NCBI GenBank assembly: GCA_023231475.1
Contig: JALJEE010001170.1
Coordinates: 1-64,000 of the forward strand
From: Seison nebaliae
Lineage: Eukaryota; Rotifera; Pararotatoria; Seisonacea; Seisonidae
DNA: 64,000 bases
Direction of reading: 5' to 3'
Under the pieces are notes generated by a model that saw nothing but the letters and a program-made list of their open reading frames with translations, was not told the DNA's origin and made no database searches. The position numbers and the translations under genes are program-made. Each line of letters begins with the position of its first letter. The stretch's first letter is position 1. Positions 44,419 through 58,167 of the stretch are shown here, in pieces.

Positions 44419-47400
44419 TTACATCTTATCGAGGAAATTCTCCAAATCGGGTACGTTCTCTTTTAATCCTTTTCTCGTTCGAATTGCAGTAATAATTGAA
44501 GATACTTTAGAACTGGCATCGGTGATGTCACCATTCAAAAGACTCCAATGATCAAAGACACATTGTGGGAAAGCTTGTCCGGATGTTCCTGCTCTTAATG
44601 CAGCAGTGAAACCTGAAAATAAAAAAAAATAAATTAGATATCATATCATAAAAATAAATTAAAAAATTATTTGTTAAAAAAAGAAAATCAGCTCAAAAAT
44701 TACTCTACATAAATCAACTAAAATTAATATTCAGAGGGCTCTTCCTATAAGCATTATGTCATCATTTTCTAAGTGTAATTCTCTAAAAAGAAAAGTAAAA
44801 AAAATAATAACCAAATGATTCATTTACTGGCAAGTATGCTTTCACGACGAACATGGGAGTTCCGAGAACTGGTGTTTCTTCAAATACATGACCACGACGT
44901 TTAGTTAAGACACCATAAATTCCACCAACGGCGGTATCTGGACACTAAAAGAAATAATTATGAGAATTAGAAAGAATGAATTGAATGATAAAAAGTAGGA
45001 ACTTGAATTTCGACAAGATATACTGGTTCGTATAATTGTGGTTTAGCTGTCAATTGACAGGCGTACAAGCAACGACGAGCTGTCGGAATAATTTGACCGC
45101 CACCACGATGAATTGCATCAGCATGAAGTGTAACATCATGAATGTTGAATCGAACGTTTCGCATGTGTTCTTCAGCCAAAACACCTTCCTTTGTTGCCCA
45201 TTGGAATCCCGCAACAACGGAATCTGTTATTATAAATTAAAATTATTTTTTCTTGAAAAAAATTAAATAATTATAAAAAATTATAAAAAAAATTTTTAAA
45301 TTACTAAAAAAATTGTATTAGAAAAATAAATTTTTAAAGGAATCTAATGTACATGAAAACACCAAATATAGTCGTTTCTAATTCTATGAAATGAGAATTT
45401 AACGGTGGAGATGTGTTTAGAAGGTAATGTGGGCCAAACTAGTCTCCATAATATAATTGTTGAATATATTATAGACAGCTTAATGTCTGGCCGTCATAAT
45501 AGAGAAGAATCATTAGAAATGTTAACCTTTAATTTCATTAAGATATTGGACTCCTTTCGACGTATCAACTACCATATTTGGTCCAGTTCCTTCAGGTCCG
45601 AAACACCAAATTTTTCTTGCTTCGACAATGTCCCATTCGTAATTATCGGCCAAATATCGTCCACGAAGTTTGAAATCTTGTCGTGCTGAAATGTCTCCTT
45701 TGTCGATATCATTGGCAATTCCATCCTCCAATGGTTGAGCAGTCATGAAGAGTCGATTATGTTTGTTTGGTGATTTACTCAAACACGTCTGATATGATTC
45801 ATCGGAAACCGTTTCTCGATATGAGACGACTGGATCTGAAATCTTCAAATCAATTCCAGCATGATCTTCTTTCAAATCTTTCAAACAAATTTCCAAATGC
45901 AATTCTCCCGCTCCAGCTACGATATGTTCACCACTTTCTTCGATAATACATTGCACCATAGGATCTGATTTACTCAACCGTTTCAATCCTTCCACCAATT
46001 TGGGTAAATCGGCTGGATTCTTCGCTTCAACAGCAACTCGGACAACTGGTGAGACACTGAATTTCATGACTCGTAAATTATGAGCAGTATCTGATGTACT
46101 GATTGTTCCCGATTTGACGAGATATTGATCGACACCAACTAAACCACAAATATTACCACATGGAACATCTTCGATTGCTTCCGTATATCTTCCCATCATT
46201 AATATGGTCCGTTGAATATTTTTAATGAAAAGATCGTCTTTCTTTCCTGGCACATAATGTGCTCCCATAATTCTCGCTTTCAAACCAGTAGCAACTTTTC
46301 CTGAGAAGACACGTCCAAAAGCATAAAATCGTCCACGATCTGATGTCGGTACCATTTTCGAAATGTACATCATCAATGGAGCATTTTGATCACAATTCTT
46401 AATTCCATTATAAGCCTCATCATCATGTGGTCCTTCGTATAACATTTCTGCACGATATTTTTGTGCAGTGACAGGTGATGGCAAATGAATAGCGATCATA
46501 CTCAATAAAGTATCTCCAGCTGGTAACCAACATCTCATGATCAATTTCAATGCTTGTTTACCTCCTTGTTCCAATTTCTCCTTCTCATCAACTGGTAATT
46601 TGATGTTTAATTTAGCGATCAATTTCAAATATTCATCTTTTTTGAAATTCATACAAGCTTCCGTTATACGTTTGATGGGATCAACAATGAATTGAGTGAA
46701 TCCTCGAGAATATCCTTCTTGAGATTTCTTCGACCATTTCTTCTCTTTCGCGTTAAAAAATTGATCACCCCATAATCGTTTCATCAATTTGTCCACACTG
46801 ATCTTGAATTTGCTCGAATATAAAGTGGCGAATTCTTTGATACTGAACGCCCATCCATGTAATCCTGAACCGAATCCAACTGTTCCCATACTTGGATTAA
46901 CTTGTACATCTCCCATCGGTCCTTTCTCGTCACTGTATGTGGCAATAATCACATTCACATTCTCTACGATACGTTGGAAGGTTTGATATAAACTTTCACT
47001 ATCCAAATTCAATTCCAATAATGCACGATCCATTTTATTCATAAAGACGACCGGCTTAATTCTCTCAGCGATAGCTTGTCGTAAAACCGTTTCCGTCTGC
47101 ACACAGACACCTAAACAAATTCCCAAAAACTTATTATTGAATTCGATAAATAATGAAAAAAAATTTGAAAAATTTTCAAAATAAAATTCAAGAAATGAAA
47201 TAAATAAATGAAAATATCAAAAATAAAAATTGAAAAATTATGAATAATATCGAAATTACAAACATCATGTAAATGACAATTAAATGTTTTTTTTATCAAT
47301 ATTATAATTATCATATGAATGATAATGAAATGTATTTTATCTAAATTAAAATTATCAAATAAATGATAATGAAATTTTGATAAAAATTGATTTATGATTG

Positions 47401-47912
47401 ATAAATCATTAACTTTCATATAAATATAATAAAAATTAATACTGTCAAAATCAATCAATTAGAAAAATGAGAATAATGAGAAAGAGAAGAATATATTAAC
47501 CAGAAACACAATCGACAACAACTAAAGCTCCATCAGTTACTCGTAATGCAGCTGTCACTTCGGATGAAAAATCAACGTGACCAGGTGAATCGATGAGATT
47601 GATCAAGAAAGCAGTTTCTCCACTTTCAATCTGATCGTCTCCTTTAATGAGTTCGAGATCATCTTTCGGCAATGGATAATAAAGAGAGATGGCTGTCGAT
47701 TTGATGGTGATACATCGATCTTGTTCGTCTTGACGTGTATCAGTGAACCTCGTTTCACCAGCTTTCGAAGCAGCGATGATTCCTGCTTTACTGACCAATG
47801 AATCAGTCAATGTACTTTTCCCGTGATCGACATGAGCAATGACGGACATATTTCGAATGTTCCGTTTCTTGTTCATCAGACTACGGATTTCCGTTACCGT
47901 AAAATTGACCAT
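44419..47912 (-). CDS. EEF2: translation elongation factor 2
   Basis: Five exons on the minus strand, 47912-47501, 47110-45527, 45223-45003, 44944-44812 and 44612-44419, giving 847 residues (human 858). It is the GTPase that drives ribosomal translocation. G1 is AHVDHGKST near residue 26, the switch region holds [13 protein letters not shown]3 is DSPGHVDF and G4 is NKMDRAL. Domain IV contains [19 protein letters not shown] with the diphthamide His. The C-terminus ends NFLDKM. Conserved protein sequence fixes all four introns exactly (joins VSG-VCVQTE, EIK-DSVVAG, EIQ-CPDTAV, SFG-FTAALR), and all four begin GTT. Intron 1 is about 390 bases. The protein is somewhat diverged from vertebrate and insect EF2 in domain II-III spacers. 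An AG acceptor lies five bases before the ATG. Confidence 0.97.
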
Positions 47913-50900
47913 GATTCCTAAATGATTCCAAGATATAAAGAAAGAAAATCTATATGGACATTAAATATTTGAATTAGAATAATTGAAATAAGAATGAATC
48001 TTCCAACATTCTCCATTAGATTCAGAAAAGAAAATTCATATCTTTCTAGAGAAAAAAGAAATTGAGAATTCATGTTAACTAAATGTCCCGATGCTCTTGT
48101 ATATATCATTACCACGTGGTAGAATAAAGAATACATGGATAGAAAGATAAAATCATGTTTTCACAACGGTAAATTTACATCGACCAATCTTACTTCAAAT
48201 TCAAATGTTAAGCTTCTCATTTTGCAATTTCTTCTCTTCTCAATTTTTCCACGTTCCTCTACCACTCTTATTCATAGTTCAGTATAATATGTCACTCACA
48301 ATATTTACATTATTGTCGACGTGATGAAGACATTCGTGATTGAAATATGTTCTCTTAATTATAATTTAGTACAGAAGCAATTGTAAAAGAATTTCTATAT
48401 TTCCCCATAATTTTAATTTGAACATTCTCTCTTTCCTTATTTAATTATTCAAATTATTAATAATTTCATGGGAAAAACATTTTATTTACCAATTTTTATT
48501 ACTCAATTTAACATTCAACGATAATATGAAACTTAATTAAAGAACTACTAATTCTATTACGAATTTACAGGAAACATTGAAAAATTATCGGAATTTTTAT
48601 TTTCTGAAATTGAATGAAATTCGATTACTTTTCATATTAAATTTATATGGAATTGGTTCTTCTTCCACAGTAATCTTGGCAAATTTTATTTGAAGATTTA
48701 AATAGTCAACAAAACTCTCTTTATTGCTAATTAGAAGCATTACTTTAATAATAAAACTATATTTAAAAAACATTTTATCAAATTACTAATTAAGTGGAAA
48801 ACGAATAAATAAAATTTCTAATTAAAACTTACATGTTATTCCATAAAATTATCTCCAAATTTCTCTTTTAGTTTGTTCATTGATTGTTTCGAGTTATTTC
48901 CTCCTCCACTTCCAAGGATTATAATCTGCGTCAGTTTCCTGGTATTTGAAAGAGTATATTTTATGCCATATATTATACTTGATATTCGTTAAGGAAAGAA
49001 AAATTGCAAAGTAAATTTGAGAAAGTGAACTAATTGAAAAATTTCAATGTAGCACAATAATACATGATTATGATAAGTGAACGGTGAAAAGTATTTGATA
49101 ACGAATTGTAAATAAACTGTATAATTCGACATCGAAAAATTATCGAAGAATTATCTAGTTGACCGAAGATAAGCGAAGATTAAGACATTCCTTGATGGTG
49201 TTATTGTGATCTAGTGCAATGGTAATCTTCTTTAGGGTAAAACAAATTCCTTCATATTTCTCCACATATTCATAATTTCTTTTTTCTAATTTATCTATTG
49301 ACATTATATATCCTACAGGCACGAAATTAATTCTGATTGAATCCATATCGTTTCATCGTTAGGCAATCATACTGTATATTCACTTCTCTCACAATTATTT
49401 GTCAATTATTTCATTTGAGAGAATATTTCAATTTATCTAGCAAGTTTCACCATATTTTTTAGAACTTCTAATCTCCAAGTTCAACTAGGACCTCATTAAA
49501 GACGTAGTTGGACATGCAATAATATATTTTGACAAAGTTATCATTTTAATGGTATTTCCTCCCACCAAACGAGTCTTTTTTAATACGATATTAATAAAAT
49601 TCTAATTTGTTCTAATATTTCCTTTCGGATGTAAACCACATCAACATTTTGGTTCTTTCTTTACCATAACTGATATCTGCTCAAATGTGTGGAGTTCGTT
49701 TACTGCTCGAAAATTGGTCATTATCTTTCTCAAATCTTTTAATTCCATAACAACAATTGCACGAATCAGCTACATCAGATTAATTATTTCTAAAGAAAAG
49801 TTATTGTTCAAAATAATTCAATTATTGACAATTATATGAAGATAAAAATAATTTGCCAATTAATTTAAATTTTGCATTACTAAACTGGATAATTCTTCCA
49901 TCGATCCCTTTCAAAATTGGACATTCACCCCAACATGTTTTAATCATTCAAAACATTCAATTTTCTTCCATCTCATATCCATACATTCATTTTTTTAATT
50001 GTTAGTTTATTCTGATCGATATGGATAATTTCATTGACAATTTTATGTTGATTCTAATTAACTTGCAAATTGTCCCATATTGAAATTTGAATACAACAAT
50101 TATTATCCGGAATAGAAGTTGTCACCTTCAAAATTTTCCCTTATTAAAAACGCACCATCATATTATTATAATGAAATTATTGTCAAACCATATCGTAAAT
50201 TGAGATATAAGCGAGAGAGATAATTTGAATAAAAACTACTACATGGACAATGTGCCAGTAGCATTGAAGTCAAATACACAACTTACTCACTCTCTATGTA
50301 CGTAAGAGGGCAACGATTTTTCATATGGAAAAAAATATTTCAGGAAAAATTATCTTTCGTTTCCAATAATATCTGTCAAAAGCATGATTTTTACGCAGGA
50401 CCTATAGTTTGAGTAAGAACGAAAAATACGAGAAACTGTTCGAATAATTCATCGAGAAATCACCTGTATCCTTTGAGCAATGTTCTCTAATTTTACTTTA
50501 ATTACACACTTGAGATTTCTTCCATTTGTAGTTTTCATCCGAATTTATTACCAAAATATCATTTGCGATACGTGTTTCCCCAATTTTTCAAGTTTATCTC
50601 AAATCTTTTTCGATACGTATAACGAATAAATATTGTGGCAAATTTTCCATCAAAATTTTCCTTTTCGGTACATTTAACCAATTGATCAGTATGATATGTA
50701 AATTGTCTAACTGACTTGTGAGTAAAAGTCTGACAGATGGCCAATCTATTTCTTTCGTATTTATTCTTCTATCAAGTATTAGATCATTTTATCAGTTTTC
50801 AATTAGTTTTATCGAAATTAATTAAAAATACATAGTATTTTTGAAGATATTCAAATGAATATGCAAATCTTTATAGATCAATCTCAGAAAATTAAGAAAG

Positions 50901-53056
50901 ATTGTTCAGGAACAAATTCTTCTTAAATAATACACGTGTAATTTAATGTGCCAAATAAAGGCCGTCCTGTTCTCCATCATCCATTATCATCCTTGTAGTA
51001 CTCCAACTGTCCAAAACGTTCATAGAAGGTTGAAAAGTGTCCGAAAGAATAATACGCTAGATTGAGAACTGTCTTCTGCAAAATTTTTATATAGGGTTAC
51101 AATCTGTCCGGTTACCGTACTTTAATTTTATCCCCAATTTTTCTTTCGGAAACTTTCTAACTTTCAAATAGCAACTATAATTTAGATAGTACAAGTGTAA
51201 ATAACAAAGAAAATTTTTTGGCAGTCTGGTTGAATAAGTTTTTTGGTTAAAACTGACTTATCTGTCCTTAAGAAAAGTAAAAGAAATTCTTCTTAACAAG
51301 TATTATGTATCTATATCTATCTTATTATGTAACTATATGTTTCTATGTATTGAAGATTTCCTACAAATTCTTATAATTCTAAACTATAGAGCCTTTGTCA
51401 TTTCTTACAATTATTATATTGTGTTAGTAATTGTGATTACGGATTTTAAACTCATTCGATTTCATTGACGTCATTTAATTGCCCACTAAAATTACAAATA
51501 CAGTTTTGATGGAAGGAAAAATATTGTTAATGTTGATTATTTTTATTTTCGAATTCTATCATCGAATAAGACATTGTGAGCTGAATCTTATTTCGATAAT
51601 GGCAAATCATCGAGTATTGTTTTAAATAACTTTCCTAGAAAAACATTTAAGGATTGTTTTTTATTTAGAAAACTTAGTAATTTTTGATATTCTTCATTAT
51701 TGGTAGATAGATAATATTTTTTATGTATACTATTATGTAAATAGTAAATATGTATTATATTTATTTTTGTTGTACAAGGAAACAATTTCACCATACAAAT
51801 ATATCCTTAAACTTACAAATTTTAAATGGAAAACTTCCAACTGTTGGAAGCGTTACCAGGTTTTTTTGCCCCCTATAAAATTTCTAAAACGGTGATTTCT
51901 TCGTCGTCCAAAACGGTCATTTCACACTTTTTTCATTACTTTGTTCTTTCGATAACAATAGAATTAACATTTTCAGTACGACTAATATTGGTATAACAAA
52001 TTTTATATCAAAATACGAAATTAATTTATACTTATTAAATTTTTTTTATTTTAAAAATTTTGAAAAAATCTGTAGAATAAAAAATTGGTTGTTCAACAAT
52101 AATGGTTAATGTCAAAATATCAATAATTGACCATAGAAAAAGGTAAATACCCTGTTGCAAAAAAAGTTGGTAAAGAAATTACCGAAAAGAAAAGTAAGTT
52201 TAGAAAAAATAACCATTTTGGTCCGTTACTTTATTGGGAACATTTTATGTAGAGTGAAGTCCTAAGGATTTGTATGATGGAAAGGTGCGAGTTCTGCAAC
52301 AAAAGTAGGAATTTCCGACCAATATTACGATCCCTAATTAACATAATAAATGATTTATAATAATTTTATTTCTTTTGTTCGCGATTACTGGAGATTGGAC
52401 AGCAAACCTTAAGAGAAATAGTAAGATGAAAGGAAGTTGTCGTTCAGATTTCTTTGTTTCCAACTTAATCCCAAGAAACATTAAACATTTCTTTTTTTCA
52501 TTGAAATGTGCACAATCTAATCTGATATGCATTCTATTTTTGGAGTGAAAATAAGCATTCTGTTTTCATTTATACTTTCCTTGTATTTCTTTCAGATATT
52601 TTAGTACACAAAAGTCTTCCTCTATCTTTATTTGTGAGTGGTATGAAGAAAGATATTCCTGTATTTGTTTCTGTAGTTTCTCTTCTTTGTAAATAAATGG
52701 AACGTCCTTATAACAATTATGTAATACGGACATACTAATACATTTTTTCCGCGACATCATCATGTTAGATATTATGTAATTCTGATAATAGTTCCTCATT
52801 GTTCTGAACTAACTTTTCTTATTCGTCTCAAATATTCATCTCTTCTTCTCCAAACTTTAAAATGTTTATTAATTTAAACTAATAAGTATACATAGTATAG
52901 TATATAGTTCAATAGTATAAAAATATCGTTGCCAAAATCGTTACTGGTAGTTTATTATATTATCCAAGAGTCTTCTCATTTCAGATGATGATTATAATTT
53001 TAAAGATTAGTTAGTTTATGGTAAAAATTCTCAATTTTAAATTGAAAATTTGACAG

Positions 53057-53239
53057 TTTATGCAGATAGAAAGGCTGATACTGTCAAGAAACAATTTGAG
53101 AATGCTCAATTTCTTTATAAAAAAGCGCAAAGTAATGTGAGAGAATGATTCATTCAGGATATTTGAAGCTGGTTTGGTCAAATTTCTTCGTTAATGGAAC
53201 CTTTTAGTTTATGCTCAATTGGAAGTTAAATTATCTGAG
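53057..53239 (+). CDS. possible two-exon fragment of an unrecognised coiled-coil gene
   Basis: Acceptor TTTGACAG, exon 53057-53131, donor GTAATG, intron ending CCTTTTAG, then exon 53208-53239 with donor GTATTA. The phases fit (1 then 0). Joined it reads YADRKADTVKKQFENAQFLYKKAQ then IYAQLEVKLSE, helical and coiled-coil-like. Flanking exons could not be chained with confidence, and the donors are GTA rather than the local GTT. It may be a decayed gene or chance. Confidence 0.2.
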
Positions 53240-55097
53240 GTATTATTATGACTAACATCTCAGATAAGATTATGTAGAAGCTTCCTACGGTAACCTGCTA
53301 AATTATCCTTAAGCTACCTAAGATAGAAAGAAATTAACGAAATTTCGTAAATTTATAATTTTTGTTAATCGATGCTGCTCGATTCATCTGATTATTTCTG
53401 TTTATTTCGGAAATATTTTTCTTTCGAATATTGTTTTTCTTACTACTAAAGCAAAACTCAATATTCCCGTAGAGGAAAAATATTTTTGACACCTTTTCTT
53501 AAAAATATTATATGTTTTTCTAAGATAACTCAATGCTTCAATCATTGAGTTGGAACTAAATAGATATTAGTTAACTGTTCAATTACTTTCAAATTTCTCC
53601 TATGTAGATGATATATATTGTAAATCATGTATTTCTTATCTGCTTTATTTTGAACCATCTAATGCCACTAAATGCCAACGGTCTGTTGATTCGGTTTTCT
53701 TTATTAAATCAATTAATGAAAAACATTAGACTTAATCATTATTTTTTTCGTATTATTCACATTACTCCCGAAATTCATTTTTCGATGAATCAACAAAAAA
53801 TAGGTGGAAAATAGCTGCATTCGATGGATGTAAGAAAATATTTTATCACCGTTCGTTGTAATTTAATAAGGAATGGAGTTTGTACAATTCATTTTTATCA
53901 TCTAAGATTTCCATATCAAGGAAAATTTGAAAATTAACTACGTAATCACAACCTAATTAATGAACGTTGAAGATAGTTCTATGTGATTGATGATTTTTAC
54001 AACTTTCTTTCAATGATTTTCAATTTCGTGATGAAGTTTTCAACTGATACATTCTTTTTGACGATTGTCAGCATCCGATAGAATTTTCTTCATGACTGCC
54101 GATATGACTAACGGTGTTAAATTAAGATCACAATCTTTTTTTGCTCATTTTTGAATCATTTCAATCTACCAGAGAGTTATTTGAACCTAAAGAATTTAGA
54201 AGACAATAAATATCGCATTGTGATATTATGTTTTCTCTGATTGTAATCACGTTTTTGACTTAATAGTAAATTATTAAAACAAAGAGGATTAATTTTGTAC
54301 CAACCTTTTCAATTATGCCTTTCAATTATTTTCCTTAAATATCTCATTCTATATTTTCTATTCTAAAAAACTCATTTTGTCTATTCGTTCATCATTATGA
54401 ATTACCATAGAGGTACATTTCATATTCGAACTTATTGTTGTTGTAACCAAAACTTAATTTTAAGATTAAAGTTTAGAAGTTTAGAATCTGTTCGGTCTTA
54501 TAATTTTACGCGTTTGATCATTCATGTTTTAAAGGATATTAATAATATCCTTTATATATAATAATATCATATTATTACGGAATTGATAATTTATGTGGGA
54601 AATATTTCTTTTTGAAGAGACAATTATTTATAATGAGTAAGACCTTATTACGCATTGAAGCGGAGTATAATGTCTCAAATTGAATGACATTTTGTAGTGC
54701 CATTGGGATTAATTTTGAAGAGTCGGAGAAGATATTAGACAGGAAATAATTTTTAGGATAAATTTTAGACGCTATTGCTCAGTTGCGTTCATGCTGAGAA
54801 GCAGACATTCGAGTTTCTTACATTAGGAATTTTCTAATCGATTGGTCCCTTAAGTTGAGACAAATTCATAGAACAATCTCTTCTAATGTGATTCATTCAT
54901 TTTATTTAAGTGCTTGTCCGAAAAATTTCTTTATTCCATTTGCTGTTGCTGTTGTAATTTACGAATTGGTTGATATATAGTATATATCAACTATATATAT
55001 ATATACAGATCATATACAGATTATATACAGATATATTGCACTATAGTGATGTTTCACTTCAATTTATAAGCAATTAATAGATAATAGTAATTTTATT

Positions 55098-55180
55098 TAT
55101 AATCCAATTAAATTCTCACATATTTGATTTGCTCCACAGGGATTTTTATCATGCTTATTACAAATTGTAGGATCATGATA
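55098..55180 (-). CDS. possible EGF-like terminal exon
   Basis: On the minus strand an acceptor TTTTTTCTAG is followed by YHDPTICNKHDKNPCGANQICENLIGL, a TAA stop and an immediate AATAAA. The CNxxxxNPCGxNQxC spacing is EGF-like or another small Cys-rich fold. No upstream exon was found. Low confidence. Confidence 0.2.
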
Positions 55181-55663
55181 CTAGAAAAAAATAAAGAATG
55201 TTTATGACATTGAAGGAACATTTTTATCAAAAAATTAATTCTCTTGATTTTGCACTATAAATTTGAAAAATAAAAAACATATCATTAAAAAATATCAATA
55301 ATTCTGATCTTTTGATTTTTGATGGTCTGATTTAATGATATTAAATATCATATTTTCGATAAGCCTAATGCAATTGCTAAAAATTCTTTCAGATGAACCA
55401 GAATTGCTGGTATCACCAGAATTAATCCAAGATGACACAATTAAAGTATATTTCTTATATCTCACAATTATATTTGTCAGTTCAACGATTTCAAGTAAAT
55501 GAACAGTTATGGCCCTTTTATAAAATAGCTCATTTTAAAATTAATTTGTAATCCTAATTTTGGGTAAATTAAGAGATAGGAGTAAGATACCAATTATTAT
55601 GCATCCAAGCTTTCTGAAATTTTAAGTCGGGATTAAGTCGATCCGGGATTTTCAATCCTATAA

Positions 55664-55786
55664 CGGACGTTAACGTCCGCTAACTATAGTTGAAAAAATA
55701 CGTAAAGAACAAAAAAAAATAAAAAAAACGTTAAAAGAAAACTTTAGGAAAAACAAGTTAAAAAAACCGAAGACGATAACGTCTTC
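55664..55786. repeat. 16-base palindrome plus nearby hairpin
   Basis: 55664-55679 is a perfect palindrome with core GACGTTAACGTC. 55769-55786 is a 7-base stem (GAAGACG/CGTCTTC) with an ATAA loop. Both include a CGTC word. Possibly parts of a small decayed element; no function assigned. Confidence 0.6.
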
Positions 55787-57497
55787 ATCAGGGTCGACTA
55801 AGGTTAACTAACAATTACTAAGGCAGTGTTGCCTTATGGCATGATTTGTATTAGCATAATTATCGATTGTATGATGTACATTTATAAGTTATAGTGACGA
55901 TTGAGTTATAAAATGCGAGAAAAGTATTACTTTAGAATCTGCAAAGTTCATCAAACTTTACACAATTAGGTCTTCGATGGTATTGATTTGAATGCAAAAA
56001 ATTAACTTTAAAAAAATGCTCCATTTTTAGGTCATTTTTCACGTCTTTTAATGTAATTAAGCATAATACACAGCATAAACATAATAATTCTTTTTATTTG
56101 AAAGGGCAAAAATTTATAGCAATAATTTGAGAACATACAAGAGAGAGAAAAATAAATCCTTTTTGAAAGAAACATCAAACAATCTTATTCTGTGTCTCAT
56201 TGAATAGGGCTATGCTTAAATAGGGCAATTTTGTCGTAAGTAAATTTATAAATTATTCGACAATCATTATGATCAGTTTTATAAAACTTCATAACTGTCG
56301 ATTACTGTAAGTAATCTTTTTTGGGATACGGTACTGTCAGTTAAGCAGGGTAAGTTATGATTGTTGTTCATGACACATAACTTATGTGACATAAGTAGGG
56401 ACATTGACTTTTGTGCAGTGAATTATGTGTGCTTATTTTAGATTATGTAAATGGAGTTAGTAGTAATTTAGTAGATTGAACCTTTGAAGATTTTTTCCAA
56501 CTAATGTAATTGTTTTTAAGTAATTTTATCAAATTAACAACGAACCATTATAGAAAGGAAATTAGTAACTATAAAGTAATAAAACTGTTAGTAAACAACC
56601 AAAAAATTCGAGATCTTGAAACTATGATTCATTTGTACTCGCTATTAGCGGAGTCGCTAATATTCGTGATTTTAATGTTTCCATTAGAAACGAGAATTGA
56701 ATCATTCCTTTAATATGAACTGATAAATAACTATACAGAAATTAGAAGCAGAATGGTCAATTTTCATTTTTTCCTTTAACTAATTTCAAGTTTTCTTCTG
56801 GAAATAGGCCAATACTTCTGGCCAATTTCTACATTTATTGTATTCTTTAAGAGTTTATAGAAAATATGGTTCTAAAATGATCAATAAAATATTTTGATGT
56901 AATATACTGATGACAAGTATGGAATGATAAATAAAATAAGAATTAACTAACCAGTAACAACATTTGTTTTAACATAATGCTAAGAAAAATAAATTAAAAA
57001 AGAAATCGATAAAATAGCCCTACTAGTTTTAGTCGTAATGTTATTGGTAATTCTATTGATAACATTTTAGTTCAGTTTTAGTCTCTATTATTATCTTTAG
57101 TCTCTTCATTAATTTTCCAGTGGAACATCCAATATTTTACATCTAATTCTCGGAGAATGAAAGAAAGTTACTGGTAATTGAATAAGATTGAAAGGAATTC
57201 TGCAAAAGAAGTTTCCTCGAATATTAGCACTTTAGCATATTTAAGAGGTTAATGTCCATTTCATAAGTGAAATAAATATTATTATTATTAAACAATTATC
57301 ATCATAAGAGGCAACTTGCAATGTTCCAGATGTGAGCAAAAAAGAGGAACCGCATGATGTTTCATCATTTCTCCATCTTTCCCTTTCACAACATGAACAT
57401 TCTTTTTTTGATTAAACAAATCCGAAATGTCTTCTCAATGAAATGAGCACACTCGTTAACCTCTCTAACCTCGTCACCCAGATTTTATATTCAATAT

Positions 57498-57691
57498 ATT
57501 TTTATAACGACAGACAATTCGGAGACTCGACAATTCGAAGACTCCCTAATACCTAAAACACACTACTACACTATCTATAATGTAGACGTTGTATAAACTA
57601 TATACTCTATGGTCTCCGAATTGTCGCGTCTCCGAATTGGCACGTCTTCGAATTGTCGAGTCTCCGAATTGTCTATCCCCCTATTTTTATA
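57498..57691. mobile_element. 176-base MULE-type MITE with 9-base target duplication
   Basis: The element spans 57507-57682. It is flanked by the 9-base direct repeat ATTTTTATA (57498-57506 and 57683-57691). The inverted ends share AGACAATTCGGAGACT followed by CGACAATTCGAAGAC. The right end holds two extra copies of the 15-16-base motif, so the terminal inverted repeats are themselves tandem repeats. There is no coding capacity. The 9-base duplication is typical of Mutator-like transposases. Confidence 0.72.
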
Positions 57692-58167
57692 CCTTCTCAA
57701 ATGAATTTTTTTAAGATTATTTTTTCACTATATTTTTTTCTTATTTAGAACGGAATGCATTAATTCTAATATATCCGACAATCGAACTATTCGCATACCG
57801 ATTGAAAAGACATTAAGCATGTGTCCTTTGATGGTAGCGATCGTTTGTTAGCGGAAACGACAATGTTATAAAACTGATTAATTAGTAGGGACATTAGAAA
57901 TGTGGATGTTGTTACTATCACCCAGAATTACTTGCCCTTCAGCAAGAATTGAGAATTAAATAGAACAATTTTCATATCAGATTTTTTTTGACAGAGAATT
58001 TTGCACTCTTTCAATTGAAATTCATATTCACTTAAGTGAATATAAGTTGTTTGCAAAACATAAAAAATAATTTTAAAAATTCAGAAAAGAAAATCCATTT
58101 TTTTTTGTTTTTCCAAAATATTCCACTCTGAATTTTTCGACATTGGCTCTAATAGTCATGTTCACAA
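57692..58167. other. short spacer between the two MULE-type insertions
   Basis: AT-rich sequence with no coding feature recognised. Confidence 0.4.

Larger units (their letters stand above)
47913..57497. other. gene-poor region, no confident gene
   Basis: About 9.6 kb of AT-rich DNA upstream of EF2. It has short open frames only, such as 52566-52799 minus (77 codons, Lys/Gln/Glu-rich) and 51588-51794 minus, none recognised. Exon-like pieces at 53057-53239 and 55098-55180 are listed separately. A 16-base palindrome is at 55664-55679 and a hairpin at 55769-55786 (GAAGACG-ATAA-CGTCTTC). A TATATA-rich patch lies at 54975-55035. Confidence 0.4.
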
